The notes below the pieces were generated by a model, which made no database searches, had not been told where the DNA came from, and saw only the letters and a list, made by a program, of their open reading frames with translations. Made by a program: the position numbers and the translations under genes. Below, piece by piece: positions 35,678-44,753 of a stretch of DNA of 64,000 nucleotides (the stretch's first letter is position 1; every line of letters starts with the position of its first letter). Origin of the DNA: Pseudobutyrivibrio ruminis DSM 9787 (lineage in GTDB: Bacteria > Bacillota > Clostridia > Lachnospirales > Lachnospiraceae); NCBI RefSeq assembly GCF_900218035.1, contig NZ_OBMR01000004.1, forward strand, positions 62,001-126,000, read 5' to 3'.

Positions 35678-37075
35678 TTAGTCTACTGAAACATCTGGAT
35701 ACTTCTCATGAACAGCTGTCTTGAACATATCAAGAGCTTCGTCTTTTGTTGCATTTCCTGTGAAGTAGTTCTTCATTGCCTTCTGGAACTCTTCTGTACA
35801 TCCCTGATCGTACTTAGAAAGGTTTGAAAGATCTACTGTCTCAGCGCCTGCTGCAAGCTGCTCGTATGGATTCTGTCCACCGAGAAGGTCAAGGTTACCT
35901 TCGTCTGATGATGCAAGTTCTGCAAGAACTTCCTTGCTGTTTACGCAGTCAGCGTATGTTGTAGCAATATCCTTAAGAACTCCCTTATCTGTTGTCATTG
36001 TTACAATGATATCTTTTACAAGGTTAGCGTTGTCTGTACCTGTTGCAGCACATACCCATGTACCACCCCAGTAGTAAGACTGAGGACCTTCGCAATATCC
36101 CCAACCACCCTGGTTAGCGATTGTGCCATCCTGATCTGCATCAAGACAGAAGTTGAAGAACCAAGCTGGTCCAAAGTAGCAGAATACCTTTCCTTCTGGT
36201 CTCTTACCCTTTGCCCAGTCATCGCTCCAAAGATCATCTGTATCTTCAGCGCCTGCTTCAATAAGTGCCATAGAATCATCTACCCACTTATCAACGTTAG
36301 GATCAATTACAAGCTTGCCATCCTGTACCCACTGTCCAGATACGTTGTTAGCATATGTTCTGTATGTGTCGTTTACTGAGCACATTGTGTAACCAGCATC
36401 AGCTACCTTCTTAGCTGTCTCATTGTACTTATCCCAATCAGCTACTGCTGCCTGAACTTCTGCTGGATCATCTGTTCCAAGAACTTCCTTTGCAGCTTCT
36501 CTGTTGTAGATAAGACCAGCTGAGCATGCCTGCCACGAAGAGCCTTTGATACGTCCTGTGCTATCTGTTACGATGCTCTGTGTATATGAGTACTGATCTG
36601 AAAGAACATCAGATGTAATTCCAAGATCTGAAAGTGGAATAGTTACATCCTCGTCAACATACTTAAGAGCGTAATCAGCTTCTACCAAGAATAAATCTAC
36701 CTTATCATCTGCAGCTGCGTCTGGCTGAGCGATAAGAGCCTCATCAAGGTTGTTCTGATATGCATTGTCTGTAGATGGTGTAATGTTCCAAACTACTTCA
36801 ACATCACCAATCTTACCGTGAGTAGCATCTACTTCTTCGTATCCTGGATAGAAATCCTTTACACGTGTCTGCCACTCATCATTCCAACAATAAATGTTAA
36901 GAACTTTACCTGTGTCTTCAGGAAGTTCTACTGCTGCTGCCTCTGCATCAATCTCCTCTGTTGATGCTGGAGCTGCTGCTTCTTCTGTAGAAGCTGTTTC
37001 TGAGCTTCCACATCCAGCAAACATAGTTGCTGTCATTGTTGCCATTGCAAGCAAACTTACTAATCTTTTTTTCAT
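35678..37075 (-). CDS. Carbohydrate ABC transporter substrate-binding lipoprotein
   Basis: 465-aa lipid-anchored binding protein. The signal peptide (MKKRLVSLLAMATM...) ends in the lipobox FAGC (Cys22), followed by a Ser/Glu/Ala linker of about 35 residues and the two-lobed family-1 binding domain (VLNIYCWNDEWQTRVKD). Several surface Trp residues (GGWGYCEG, YYWGGTWVC) fit an oligosaccharide pocket. The start at 37075 has GGGAGG nine bases upstream; the frame is open to 37141 but without a site. Next to a cellobiose phosphorylase, cellobiose or short cellodextrins are the likely ligands. Confidence 0.93.
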   Translation of the reverse strand: MKKRLVSLLAMATMTATMFAGCGSSETASTEEAAAPASTEEIDAEAAAVELPEDTGKVLNIYCWNDEWQTRVKDFYPGYEEVDATHGKIGDVEVVWNITPSTDNAYQNNLDEALIAQPDAAADDKVDLFLVEADYALKYVDEDVTIPLSDLGITSDVLSDQYSYTQSIVTDSTGRIKGSSWQACSAGLIYNREAAKEVLGTDDPAEVQAAVADWDKYNETAKKVADAGYTMCSVNDTYRTYANNVSGQWVQDGKLVIDPNVDKWVDDSMALIEAGAEDTDDLWSDDWAKGKRPEGKVFCYFGPAWFFNFCLDADQDGTIANQGGWGYCEGPQSYYWGGTWVCAATGTDNANLVKDIIVTMTTDKGVLKDIATTYADCVNSKEVLAELASSDEGNLDLLGGQNPYEQLAAGAETVDLSNLSKYDQGCTEEFQKAMKNYFTGNATKDEALDMFKTAVHEKYPDVSVD

Positions 37076-37203
37076 TGTGTGTTCCTCCCAAAATATTTTT
37101 CCTGGACTTTTCGCCCCTCGATACTGATAGCCCCTCTGCATATCAGCATCATATTTACATTAATTTGTTCGCATTTATATAAGTTGATTTCTCAACCAAA
37201 TGC

Positions 37204-38217
37204 CTAATTCAGTTTCTTTAGGGTATCCCCTTCAAGCAATCTTCCCTTTACTACAACTCGTTGTACTAATGTAGTTTTTGGTCTTTCAATTAAATCGATA
37301 AGATTCTTTCCTGCTTGTCTTCCTAACTCTTCTGTATCCTGTCTATATGTAGTAAGACGTGGTCTAATATGTCTTGCTACTTTAATTCCATCAAATCCAA
37401 CAACTGATACATCATCAGGAACCTTTAACCCTTTTTCTGATATTGCCCTCATACCGCCATAAGCTGCGTAATCATCTGGATAGAAAATGCAGGTTGGTCT
37501 GTTTTCTAATTCCAACAGCTTCAATGTGCATTCATAAGCACCATGAGTATCTCTATATGGAGATTCCATTAAGTATTCATCTGGAGTTTCTATTCCATAT
37601 TCTTCCATCTTTTTATGGAAAGTAACCAATCTTGTATGTGTTACTGAAGAATCAGCGCCGTGTATGTACGCGATTTTTCTATGGCCAGAACCTACTGCAA
37701 AATCAACTAGCTCAGTCATACCTCCAACATTATCTGAAAGGATTGTTGTTGTATCATTATAAATATGATCAATTGTTACAACTGGTATATCACTTTTTAC
37801 TAGTTCAACTACTTCAGGATCTCCGAAGTGAACATTTGCAATAATTACACCATCGAATCTTCTATATCTTGCATGTGTAAGATAAGAATCTCTTCCAGGC
37901 CTTGATCTGTCATTTGAAATAAAGGTTATATCATATCCCTCTTTTTCAACTTCTCTTTTAAAGCCTTCAAGAACACTTGCGAAAAAGTCATGTTGCAAAC
38001 CACTGTTGGCATCATCCATGAAAAGGACTCCTATATTATGAGTACGATTAGTTTTCATGGATTTCGCTGCCGCATTAGGAACATATCCTAATTCATTAGC
38101 AACTTTTCTAATTCTTTCCTTTGTTTCTGCGCCAATATCGCTGTGATCATTCAGCGCTTTACTAACTGTAGCTACTGATACACCGCATTGGCCGGCAATA
38201 TCTTTTAATGAAACCAT
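37204..38217 (-). CDS. LacI-family transcriptional repressor
   Basis: 337-aa DNA-binding regulator. An N-terminal LacI helix-turn-helix (VSLKDIAGQCGVSVATVSKAL, 2-22) and hinge helix are followed by a periplasmic-binding-protein-like sensor domain (HNIGVLFMDDANSG..., GVIIANVHF, CIFYPDDYAAYGGMRAI). It lies between the importer genes and the divergent GH94 gene. Three copies of a CTTAAWCGTTTWC motif lie in the 320-base divergent region, one at its own predicted start of transcription. It is therefore the probable local repressor of the cellobiose genes, released by an oligosaccharide. Confidence 0.95.
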   Translation of the reverse strand: MVSLKDIAGQCGVSVATVSKALNDHSDIGAETKERIRKVANELGYVPNAAAKSMKTNRTHNIGVLFMDDANSGLQHDFFASVLEGFKREVEKEGYDITFISNDRSRPGRDSYLTHARYRRFDGVIIANVHFGDPEVVELVKSDIPVVTIDHIYNDTTTILSDNVGGMTELVDFAVGSGHRKIAYIHGADSSVTHTRLVTFHKKMEEYGIETPDEYLMESPYRDTHGAYECTLKLLELENRPTCIFYPDDYAAYGGMRAISEKGLKVPDDVSVVGFDGIKVARHIRPRLTTYRQDTEELGRQAGKNLIDLIERPKTTLVQRVVVKGRLLEGDTLKKLN

Positions 38218-38246
38218 TACTCTCTCCCTGGTCTTTTAAACATTTG

Positions 38247-38260
38247 CTTAATCGTTTTCG
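38247..38260. promoter_or_regulatory. Operator-like motif, copy 1 (lacI start)
   Basis: CTTAATCGTTTTCG, just downstream of the predicted lacI -10. It shares 13 identical bases with copy 3. The position suggests autoregulation. Confidence 0.6.
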
Positions 38261-38267
38261 TAACTTC

Positions 38268-38296
38268 AATATAGCTCCTTTTTACGAAATGTACAA
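38268..38296 (-). promoter_or_regulatory. lacI promoter
   Basis: TTGTAC (38291-38296), 17 bases, TATATT (38268-38273) on the minus strand. Transcription would start near 38261, inside operator copy 1. Confidence 0.65.
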
Positions 38297-38376
38297 TACC
38301 TTTTCGAAAATTTGTCTTTTCGTTACAGTTTCGTAACCTGTTTTAGTGAAATATCGCCAAATATTTAACAACCTAA

Positions 38377-38404
38377 TTGCTTTTTAGGATAATTATGGTA
38401 TTCT
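38377..38404 (+). promoter_or_regulatory. Possible promoter of the GH94 gene
   Basis: TTGCTT (38377-38382), 16 bases, TATTCT (38399-38404). Transcription would start about 20 bases before operator copy 2, leaving a long leader with copies 2 and 3. The hexamers are weak. Confidence 0.4.
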
Positions 38405-38429
38405 AATGCCGAGAAATTATATCTTTTAA

Positions 38430-38443
38430 CTTAAACGTTTACG
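38430..38443. promoter_or_regulatory. Operator-like motif, copy 2 (palindromic)
   Basis: CTTAAACGTTTACG, containing the perfect 10-base palindrome TAAACGTTTA (38432-38441). This is the classical LacI-family form, and it also resembles a CcpA cre site. Confidence 0.65.
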
Positions 38444-38486
38444 CTTCGTTTTCTTTAAATGAACCGCTTTTCTCTCAAATTATTCA

Positions 38487-38500
38487 CTTAATCGTTTTCT
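38487..38500. promoter_or_regulatory. Operator-like motif, copy 3 (before the GH94 gene)
   Basis: CTTAATCGTTTTCT, 38 bases upstream of the GH94 start. Thirteen bases are identical to copy 1. Confidence 0.6.
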
Positions 38501-38537
38501 GTATGAATAATTGTTTCTTAGTTTTAGGGAGGAATAT

Positions 38538-40973
38538 ATGAAGTTCGGACATTTCGACGATCAAAACAAAGAATATGTAATCACAACTCCAAAAACTCCA
38601 TTACCATGGATTAACTACTTGGGTTGTACCGATTTCTTTTCTTTAATGTCAAACACATGCGGCGGCTATACTTTCTATAAAGATGCAAAGCTTTTACGCA
38701 TGACACGTTATCGCTATAACGACACAACTCCAGATACAAATGGTAAGTATTTCTATATTAAGGATGGAGATACAATTTGGAATCCTGGCTGGCAGCCAAC
38801 AAAGACTGAATTAGACTCCTACGAATGTCGTCATGGTATTGGCTACAGCAAGTTTACTGGTGTTAAAAATGATGTAAAAGCAGAACTTATTACTTTTGTT
38901 CCAATTGGTGATCCAGTTGAATTAACAAAGGTAACAATTACAAATAACAGCTCAGCTCACAAAGATATTCAACTTTTCTCATATGTAGAATGGTGTCTAT
39001 GGAATGCTGATGATGATATGAAGAATTATCAGCGTAACCTTTCAATCGGTGAGGTTGAAGTTATTGATTCTACTATTTATCACAAGACAGAATATCGCGA
39101 GCGCCGTAATCACTACGCTGTATATTCAGTTAATACTAAGATTGATGGTTTCGAGACAAGCCGAGATGAATTTAGAGGCGCTTACAATGGTCCAGATAGA
39201 CCTGCAGCTGTAATTGAAGGAAAGCTTCACAATACTATCGCTTCAGGATGGTATCCAATCGCTTCACATCAGATTAACCTTTCACTTGATGCTGGAGAGT
39301 GCAAAACTTTCGTATTCGCTTTAGGATATGTGGAAAACCCTGAAGATGAAAAGTGGGAAAAGCCAGGTATCATTAATAAGAAGAGAGCTAATGCCCTTCT
39401 TGCTAAGTATCAGACTACAGAAGATTTTGACAACGCACTTGCAAAGCTTAATACATACTGGGATGGACTTCTCAGCAAGTTCCATGTTGAATCAAATGAT
39501 GAGCATGTAAACCGTATGGTAAATATCTGGAACCAGTATCAGTGTATGGTTACATTCAACATGTCTCGTTCAGCTTCTTACTATGAGACAGGTATTGGCC
39601 GTGGAATGGGATTCAGAGATTCTTGTCAGGATTTACTTGGATTCGTACATCTGATTCCAGACAGAGCTCGTGAAAGAATCATTGATATTGCTTCAACTCA
39701 GTTCCAGGATGGTTCAGCATATCACCAGTATCAGCCTCTTACAAAGAAGGGTAATTCAGATATTGGTTCTGGCTTTAATGATGATCCACTTTGGCTCATC
39801 GCTGGAACAAGCGCATACATCCGCGAAACAGGAGACACATCAATTCTTAAGGAAATGGTTCCTTACGATAATGATATGTCAGTTGCTACAACACTTATGG
39901 AGCACTTAAAGCGCTCATTTGATTACATTGTAAATCACAAGGGGCCACACGATCTTCCACTTATTGGTCGTGCTGACTGGAACGACTGTCTCAACCTTAA
40001 CTGCTTCTCAGAGCATCCAGGCGAAAGCTTCCAGTGCTTCGGACCTAGTGAAGGACCTGTTGCAGAATCAGTATTTATTGCTGGTATGTTTGTAAAATAT
40101 GGTCGTGAATATGCCGCTCTTGCAAAGCTTATGGGAGACACTGCTGAAGAAGCTCGTGTTCTTGCAGAAGTTGATAAGATGACTGCTGCAATCGAAAAAG
40201 ATGGTTGGGACGGCGATTGGTTTGTAAGAGCTTACGACGCTTACAGCCACAAAGTTGGTTCAAAGGAATGTGATGAGGGACAGATCTACATCGAGCCACA
40301 AGGTATGTGCGTAATGGCCGGTGTAGGCGTTGATGATGGTAACGCAAAGAAAGCCCTTGATTCTGTAAAAGAAAAGCTTGATACAAAGTACGGCGTAATG
40401 ATTTTACAGCCTGCTTACACAAGATATCATCTTGAACTTGGTGAGATTACATCATATCCACCAGGATACAAAGAGAATGCTGGTATCTTCTGTCACAACA
40501 ATCCATGGATTTCAATTGCTGAAACATGCATCGGCCGTGGTGACAGAGCATTTGAAGTTTACAAAAAGACCTGTCCTTCATATATCGAGGACATTTCAGA
40601 AATTCATAGAACTGAGCCATACGTTTACTCACAGATGGTTGCTGGCGCAGATGCCAGATTCCACGGTGAGGCTAAGAACAGCTGGCTCACAGGTACCGCT
40701 GCTTGGACATTTACAAATATTTCCCAGTATATCTTAGGAATCTACCCAACCTTAGAGGGATTATCTGTAAATCCATGTACACCTGCTGCATTTGGTGATT
40801 TCAAAATCACTCGTGAATACAGAGGTGTAATATACAACATCGAAATTAAGAATCCTAACCAGGTTCAAAAAGGTGTTGCAAGCCTTACTGTTGATGGCAA
40901 GGAAATCGAAGGAAACGTTATCCCATTCGATTCTTCTAAAAAAACAGTTAGCGTGGTTGCTACAATGAAGTAA
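38538..40973 (+). CDS. Cellobiose phosphorylase (GH94)
   Basis: Cytoplasmic phosphorylase splitting cellobiose with phosphate into glucose-1-phosphate and glucose, saving one ATP. The 811-aa chain has the GH94 layout: N-terminal beta-sandwich (to about 270), linker helices, (alpha/alpha)6 barrel and C-terminal beta domain. The catalytic acid is Asp483 in [12 protein letters not shown], and the phosphate-site stretches around [10 protein letters not shown] and [10 protein letters not shown] are present. Length and motifs fit cellobiose phosphorylase better than cellodextrin phosphorylase (about 980 aa). The start at 38538 has AGGGAGG five bases upstream. It is divergent from lacI. Confidence 0.93.
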   Translation: MKFGHFDDQNKEYVITTPKTPLPWINYLGCTDFFSLMSNTCGGYTFYKDAKLLRMTRYRYNDTTPDTNGKYFYIKDGDTIWNPGWQPTKTELDSYECRHGIGYSKFTGVKNDVKAELITFVPIGDPVELTKVTITNNSSAHKDIQLFSYVEWCLWNADDDMKNYQRNLSIGEVEVIDSTIYHKTEYRERRNHYAVYSVNTKIDGFETSRDEFRGAYNGPDRPAAVIEGKLHNTIASGWYPIASHQINLSLDAGECKTFVFALGYVENPEDEKWEKPGIINKKRANALLAKYQTTEDFDNALAKLNTYWDGLLSKFHVESNDEHVNRMVNIWNQYQCMVTFNMSRSASYYETGIGRGMGFRDSCQDLLGFVHLIPDRARERIIDIASTQFQDGSAYHQYQPLTKKGNSDIGSGFNDDPLWLIAGTSAYIRETGDTSILKEMVPYDNDMSVATTLMEHLKRSFDYIVNHKGPHDLPLIGRADWNDCLNLNCFSEHPGESFQCFGPSEGPVAESVFIAGMFVKYGREYAALAKLMGDTAEEARVLAEVDKMTAAIEKDGWDGDWFVRAYDAYSHKVGSKECDEGQIYIEPQGMCVMAGVGVDDGNAKKALDSVKEKLDTKYGVMILQPAYTRYHLELGEITSYPPGYKENAGIFCHNNPWISIAETCIGRGDRAFEVYKKTCPSYIEDISEIHRTEPYVYSQMVAGADARFHGEAKNSWLTGTAAWTFTNISQYILGIYPTLEGLSVNPCTPAAFGDFKITREYRGVIYNIEIKNPNQVQKGVASLTVDGKEIEGNVIPFDSSKKTVSVVATMK

Positions 40974-41022
40974 AAGAGTAATAGCTTTACTTTCTTCATT
41001 TAACCAATTCTCCTTCTTCAAT

Positions 41023-41052
41023 AAGAGCTCATACGCCCCAGTATGAGCTCTT
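41023..41052 (+). terminator. Terminator of the GH94 gene
   Basis: AAGAGCTCATAC (41023-41034) with GTATGAGCTCTT (41041-41052), a perfect 12-bp stem, then TATTTTTGACTTTTT. Its tail overlaps the -35 of the next gene. Confidence 0.92.
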
Positions 41053-41057
41053 TATTT

Positions 41058-41086
41058 TTGACTTTTTGTCTATATACAGATAAATT
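41058..41086 (+). promoter_or_regulatory. Promoter of the RluD-like gene, leaderless layout
   Basis: TTGACT (41058-41063), 17 bases, TAAATT (41081-41086). Only six bases separate the -10 from the ATG at 41093, so transcription would begin at or next to the start codon. No Shine-Dalgarno sequence is present. Confidence 0.55.
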
Positions 41087-41092
41087 ATAGCT

Positions 41093-41980
41093 ATGAACAG
41101 AACATTAACTTATGAAATCAATTCTGAATATGCAGGGTATTCTATTGACAAATATCTAAAATCCCAGGGCTATTCCAGCGCCAATATCACCGCAATCAAA
41201 AAGATGCCTAATAATGTGGTTATCGATGGTGAGTGGGTACATATGAATCGCAAACTCCAAGCCGGCGAGATTTTAACCGTAAATATCTCCGAGGATAATT
41301 CATCAGAAAAGATACCACCAGTAAAAATGGATTTGGATATCGTTTATGAGGATGAGGATATAATCGTCATTAATAAGCCTGCTGGGCTCCCTATACACCC
41401 TAGCTTAAATCACTACGAAGATTCCTTAGCAAACGGTCTAGCATATTATTATGAGACTCAGGACAAGCCTTTTATATTTAGATGTGCCAATCGACTAGAT
41501 AAGAACACCTCTGGACTTACTGTCATTGCCAAGCATTTAGTTTCTGGCAATATCTTATCTACAATGGTGAAAAACCGTGAATTTCACAGAGAATACTATG
41601 CCATCGTCCGCGGTCATCTTGATAAGCCTGAAGGCACAATAGATGCGCCTATAGGTCGAGTAGACGATTCTATCATTACAAGACAGGTCGATTATAAAAA
41701 TGGTGAGCGCGCAGTCACTCACTATAAAGTGATAGACGAGAAAAAAGGGCACAGCCTAATCTCAATCCATCTTGAGACAGGCCGCACCCATCAAATTCGT
41801 GTCCATTTTAAATATATTGGCCATCCATTGATTGGAGACCATTTGTACAATCCTGATTTTGAATATATGACAAGACAAGCATTGCATTCCCACAAAATCA
41901 GTTTTGTTCACCCTATAACAAAAAAGGCAATGGAGTTTATCGCCCCATTGCCTGATGATATGAATTTCATTTACATCTGA
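41093..41980 (+). CDS. RluD-like 23S rRNA pseudouridine synthase
   Basis: 295-aa RNA-modifying enzyme of the RluA family. An N-terminal S4-like domain (SIDKYLKSQGYSSANITAIKK, about 17-63) precedes the catalytic domain with the motif NRLDKNTSGL; the nucleophile is Asp136. Other family stretches are INKPAGLPIHPS and LETGRTHQIRVHF. The target uridine cannot be told. The ATG has no visible ribosome binding site and sits six bases after a predicted -10. The stop overlaps the convergent J-domain gene by ten bases. Confidence 0.9.
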   Translation: MNRTLTYEINSEYAGYSIDKYLKSQGYSSANITAIKKMPNNVVIDGEWVHMNRKLQAGEILTVNISEDNSSEKIPPVKMDLDIVYEDEDIIVINKPAGLPIHPSLNHYEDSLANGLAYYYETQDKPFIFRCANRLDKNTSGLTVIAKHLVSGNILSTMVKNREFHREYYAIVRGHLDKPEGTIDAPIGRVDDSIITRQVDYKNGERAVTHYKVIDEKKGHSLISIHLETGRTHQIRVHFKYIGHPLIGDHLYNPDFEYMTRQALHSHKISFVHPITKKAMEFIAPLPDDMNFIYI

Positions 41981-42420
41981 TTTTTGAGATCTTCGTATTC
42001 ACGATTTATCTCTGCCACAGTAGCTGTGTCGCCAGATTCTCCATCAGGATGGTAAATCTTAATAAGGTCCTTATAACGCTTTTTAAGGGCCTTTGGTGTG
42101 GTGACACCAGAAAAGAACATCTCCCCGTGGACGATGTTATCCTCAGCTACGTAAGGCTCCACAGAATGAGCCTGTACTTGATCAAAGAATTTCTTCTTTC
42201 TCTCAAATTGTAATTTATCCTCAGCAAGCTTTTGAGTCTCCTGGATTAACAAGTCCCATTTCAACTCAAACTGTTTTTCCTGCTGCTCTAGAGTATGAAT
42301 CCTTGCTTCAAACTCTCTTCTTTCTTTTAGCAAATCATTCCATGCTTTTTCTAACTCTTTATGTCGGTCCTCAAGTGCTTGCATGTCGATCTTGCCTTGA
42401 CATGTGAGATCCTTTGCCAT
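41971..42420 (-). CDS. Coiled-coil protein with a C-terminal J domain
   Basis: 149-aa cytoplasmic protein. Residues about 12-82 are a charged coiled coil (heptad-like, rich in Glu, Lys, Gln and Leu). Residues about 108-148 form a J domain with the invariant HPD at 124-126 in LIKIYHPDGESGD, preceded by the basic helix KALKKRYK. This reverses the DnaJ order, where the J domain comes first. There is no zinc or substrate-binding domain, so it may deliver a specific client to DnaK or act as a septation/regulatory adaptor. GGGAG precedes the ATG. The partner is unknown; it ends inside the convergent RluD-like gene. Confidence 0.8.
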   Translation of the reverse strand: MAKDLTCQGKIDMQALEDRHKELEKAWNDLLKERREFEARIHTLEQQEKQFELKWDLLIQETQKLAEDKLQFERKKKFFDQVQAHSVEPYVAEDNIVHGEMFFSGVTTPKALKKRYKDLIKIYHPDGESGDTATVAEINREYEDLKNQM

Positions 42421-42526
42421 AATAACTCTCCCGTATAGTATTACATTCTAGGTATTGTGGAACTTCCCCAAAACTTGTAATGATTATACTATATGTTGTG
42501 CATGCTTGTAAAATAAAATATCCATT

Positions 42527-44551
42527 CTATCTTTTGTACACTATGCCGGTATATGGTTGAAGGCTGACGTGAAGGTTTCCTCCTTCAACAATTATATCGG
42601 TAGGCATGATAGAATAACCAACCTCATTGGTCATAATTACTCTTTCCAAGTTGCAATTTAGTGGAACGCCAGCTATCCAAACTGGTATATCCACTTCTAT
42701 GCCATTTCCATTGCTATTGATAATCACAATAACTTGCTCATTAGCTGTAAATCTAGCATAGCTAATAAATCCCTGGCCACAGTTTAGGAATCTAAATGAG
42801 CCCTGCTTAATAGCTGGACTTAGTTTATGAACCATAATCATATCCCTTGTGTAATCGATAAGATCATAGTTGCAGTGGCCCCATGGATATGTTCTACGGC
42901 TATCTGGGTCCGTAAATCCACATACGCCAGCTTCATCGCCGTAATACAATGTTGGCGCACCCGGCCAAGTCATCTGTACCATTTCAGCTAGCTTCATAAC
43001 AGGAATACTTACACCATCCTCAGCAGCCTTAGCCCCTTTTGTAGCGAGTCTTCCTACCGTATGGTTTGTTCTTGTCAAAAATCTGGAATGATCATGGTTG
43101 GACAGCTGATTCATTGCGCAATACAGTGATGGAGTTTTCAGCCTTGCCATGAAGTGCAGCATTGTGTTTTTGAATCTTTCACCATCGCCAATAGCACTAG
43201 GCTGAAATTCATCAGAATGCTTCTCCATTCCTGTCAAAAAGAAGGTAAGTGGCTCCATAAAAGCATCATAGTTCATAACCGTATCCCACTGGTCACCAGC
43301 CAGCCAGGCAGTTGGATTACCATAATGCTCTGCAAGTATAATTGCGTTCGGATTTGCCGATTTTACTGCATCTCTAAAATCATGCCAGAATTTGTGATTA
43401 AACTCTTCTGAATGACCTAAATCGGCAGCTACGTCAAGTCTCCATCCATCGCAATTATATGGCTCACTAACCCATTTTTTGCCTATATTGAGGACATACT
43501 GACACAACTCAGGTGACTCCTCATAATTTAGCTTCGGCAACGTATCGTGACTCCACCAGCCATCATATGATTTGTTGTCTGGCCATGTATCCTCATAAAA
43601 GTAAAAGAAATTGTGATATGGGCTGTCCTTACTTTCGTAAGCTCCAGGAGCATATCCCTCTTCCTTTGAATAAATCTTTTCTCTGTTGAGCCATTTGTTG
43701 AAAGAACCGCAGTGATTAAATACACCATCAATAATCACTCGTATTCCCTTCTCATGAGCCTCTCTAACAAAGTCTGCAAAGAATTGGTTACTTGCCTCGA
43801 GGTTTTCCTTATTGGTCACTCTAAGCTTGTATTTAGTGGCGTGGGAATTGTCATAATCCCCGTCCTTTAAACACTCTCCCCCATCCTTTTTAATTACGGT
43901 GAGGTGAGGGTCTATATAGTCATAATCAGAGGTATCGTATTTATGGTTAGAAGGGGAAACAAACAACGGATTGAAATATATTACTTCAACCCCCAAGCTT
44001 CTGAGATAATGGAGCTTCTGTCTGACTCCCTCTAGGTCTCCGCCGTAGAATCTTCCTATATCAAGATTTGCAGGTATAGCATCCCAGTTCTCAACACGCT
44101 CAACTGGTGCTCCTACATAATGATATTCATTTGTTTCTACATCTGTGCTTGGGTCGCCCTTACAGAATCTATCCACTAGGATTTGGTACATAACCGCACC
44201 CTTCGACCAGGAAGGTGTGGAAAAACCTGGCATAATAGAAAACTCATAATGTTCTCTATGATCACGCCAAAGACCTACTCTATCGTAATAATAAAGGCCA
44301 TAGTCGCCGACTATTTCAAAGTGATATCTAAACTCTTTATCTTCGAGCTTAACGTCGCATGAATAGTAATCAAACTCTCCACGAGCTCTCTCTAGATGCA
44401 TTCTTATATTCTTATCACCAGATACTAAAAAGGCCTCCAGGTCTTCCTGATGGTAAACGCGCAGTCTGATAGTTACTAAGTCAAAAGGCTCCGGTTCCAT
44501 AGGAGTTCTATATTCAGCTGTACCGTCCGAGTAAATAGCTTGGATGTTCAT
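42527..44551 (-). CDS. GH13 alpha-glucan hydrolase (neopullulanase/maltogenic type)
   Basis: 674-aa cytoplasmic alpha-amylase family enzyme; no signal peptide. An N-terminal CBM34-like beta domain (about 1-108) is followed by the (beta/alpha)8 barrel. Motifs: VIIDGVFNH (273-280), the nucleophile Asp373 in GWRLDVAAD, the acid/base Glu408 in ILAEHYG and Asp487 in LSNHDHSR. The N-terminal domain and length suggest the GH13 cyclomaltodextrinase/neopullulanase group, working on imported maltodextrins. GGGGAG precedes the ATG. It is monocistronic between two terminators or gaps. Confidence 0.9.
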   Translation of the reverse strand: MNIQAIYSDGTAEYRTPMEPEPFDLVTIRLRVYHQEDLEAFLVSGDKNIRMHLERARGEFDYYSCDVKLEDKEFRYHFEIVGDYGLYYYDRVGLWRDHREHYEFSIMPGFSTPSWSKGAVMYQILVDRFCKGDPSTDVETNEYHYVGAPVERVENWDAIPANLDIGRFYGGDLEGVRQKLHYLRSLGVEVIYFNPLFVSPSNHKYDTSDYDYIDPHLTVIKKDGGECLKDGDYDNSHATKYKLRVTNKENLEASNQFFADFVREAHEKGIRVIIDGVFNHCGSFNKWLNREKIYSKEEGYAPGAYESKDSPYHNFFYFYEDTWPDNKSYDGWWSHDTLPKLNYEESPELCQYVLNIGKKWVSEPYNCDGWRLDVAADLGHSEEFNHKFWHDFRDAVKSANPNAIILAEHYGNPTAWLAGDQWDTVMNYDAFMEPLTFFLTGMEKHSDEFQPSAIGDGERFKNTMLHFMARLKTPSLYCAMNQLSNHDHSRFLTRTNHTVGRLATKGAKAAEDGVSIPVMKLAEMVQMTWPGAPTLYYGDEAGVCGFTDPDSRRTYPWGHCNYDLIDYTRDMIMVHKLSPAIKQGSFRFLNCGQGFISYARFTANEQVIVIINSNGNGIEVDIPVWIAGVPLNCNLERVIMTNEVGYSIMPTDIIVEGGNLHVSLQPYTGIVYKR

Positions 44552-44582
44552 TCCAACTCCCCTTAGATATTTTTAGATAGTA

Positions 44583-44611
44583 AAAAAGACAGCAACGATC
44601 GCTGTCTTTTT
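44583..44611 (-). terminator. Terminator between ftsH and the GH13 gene
   Basis: AAAAAGACAGC (44583-44593) pairs with GCTGTCTTTTT (44601-44611), a perfect 11-bp stem. A T-rich tail follows on the minus strand. It lies about 140 bases past the ftsH stop; that gap shows nothing else. Confidence 0.85.
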
Positions 44612-44753
44612 AGGAGAAGGTATTTTTACTATGGGGTTAGTAAAAATTATATAATGTATTGGGGGGTTTTTACGATGTTTATTATATGACCTCACAATAC
44701 TTAAGTGTGCACAAATATAACAAATACCAACTAAGCTTTTTGTGCATGTTGCA

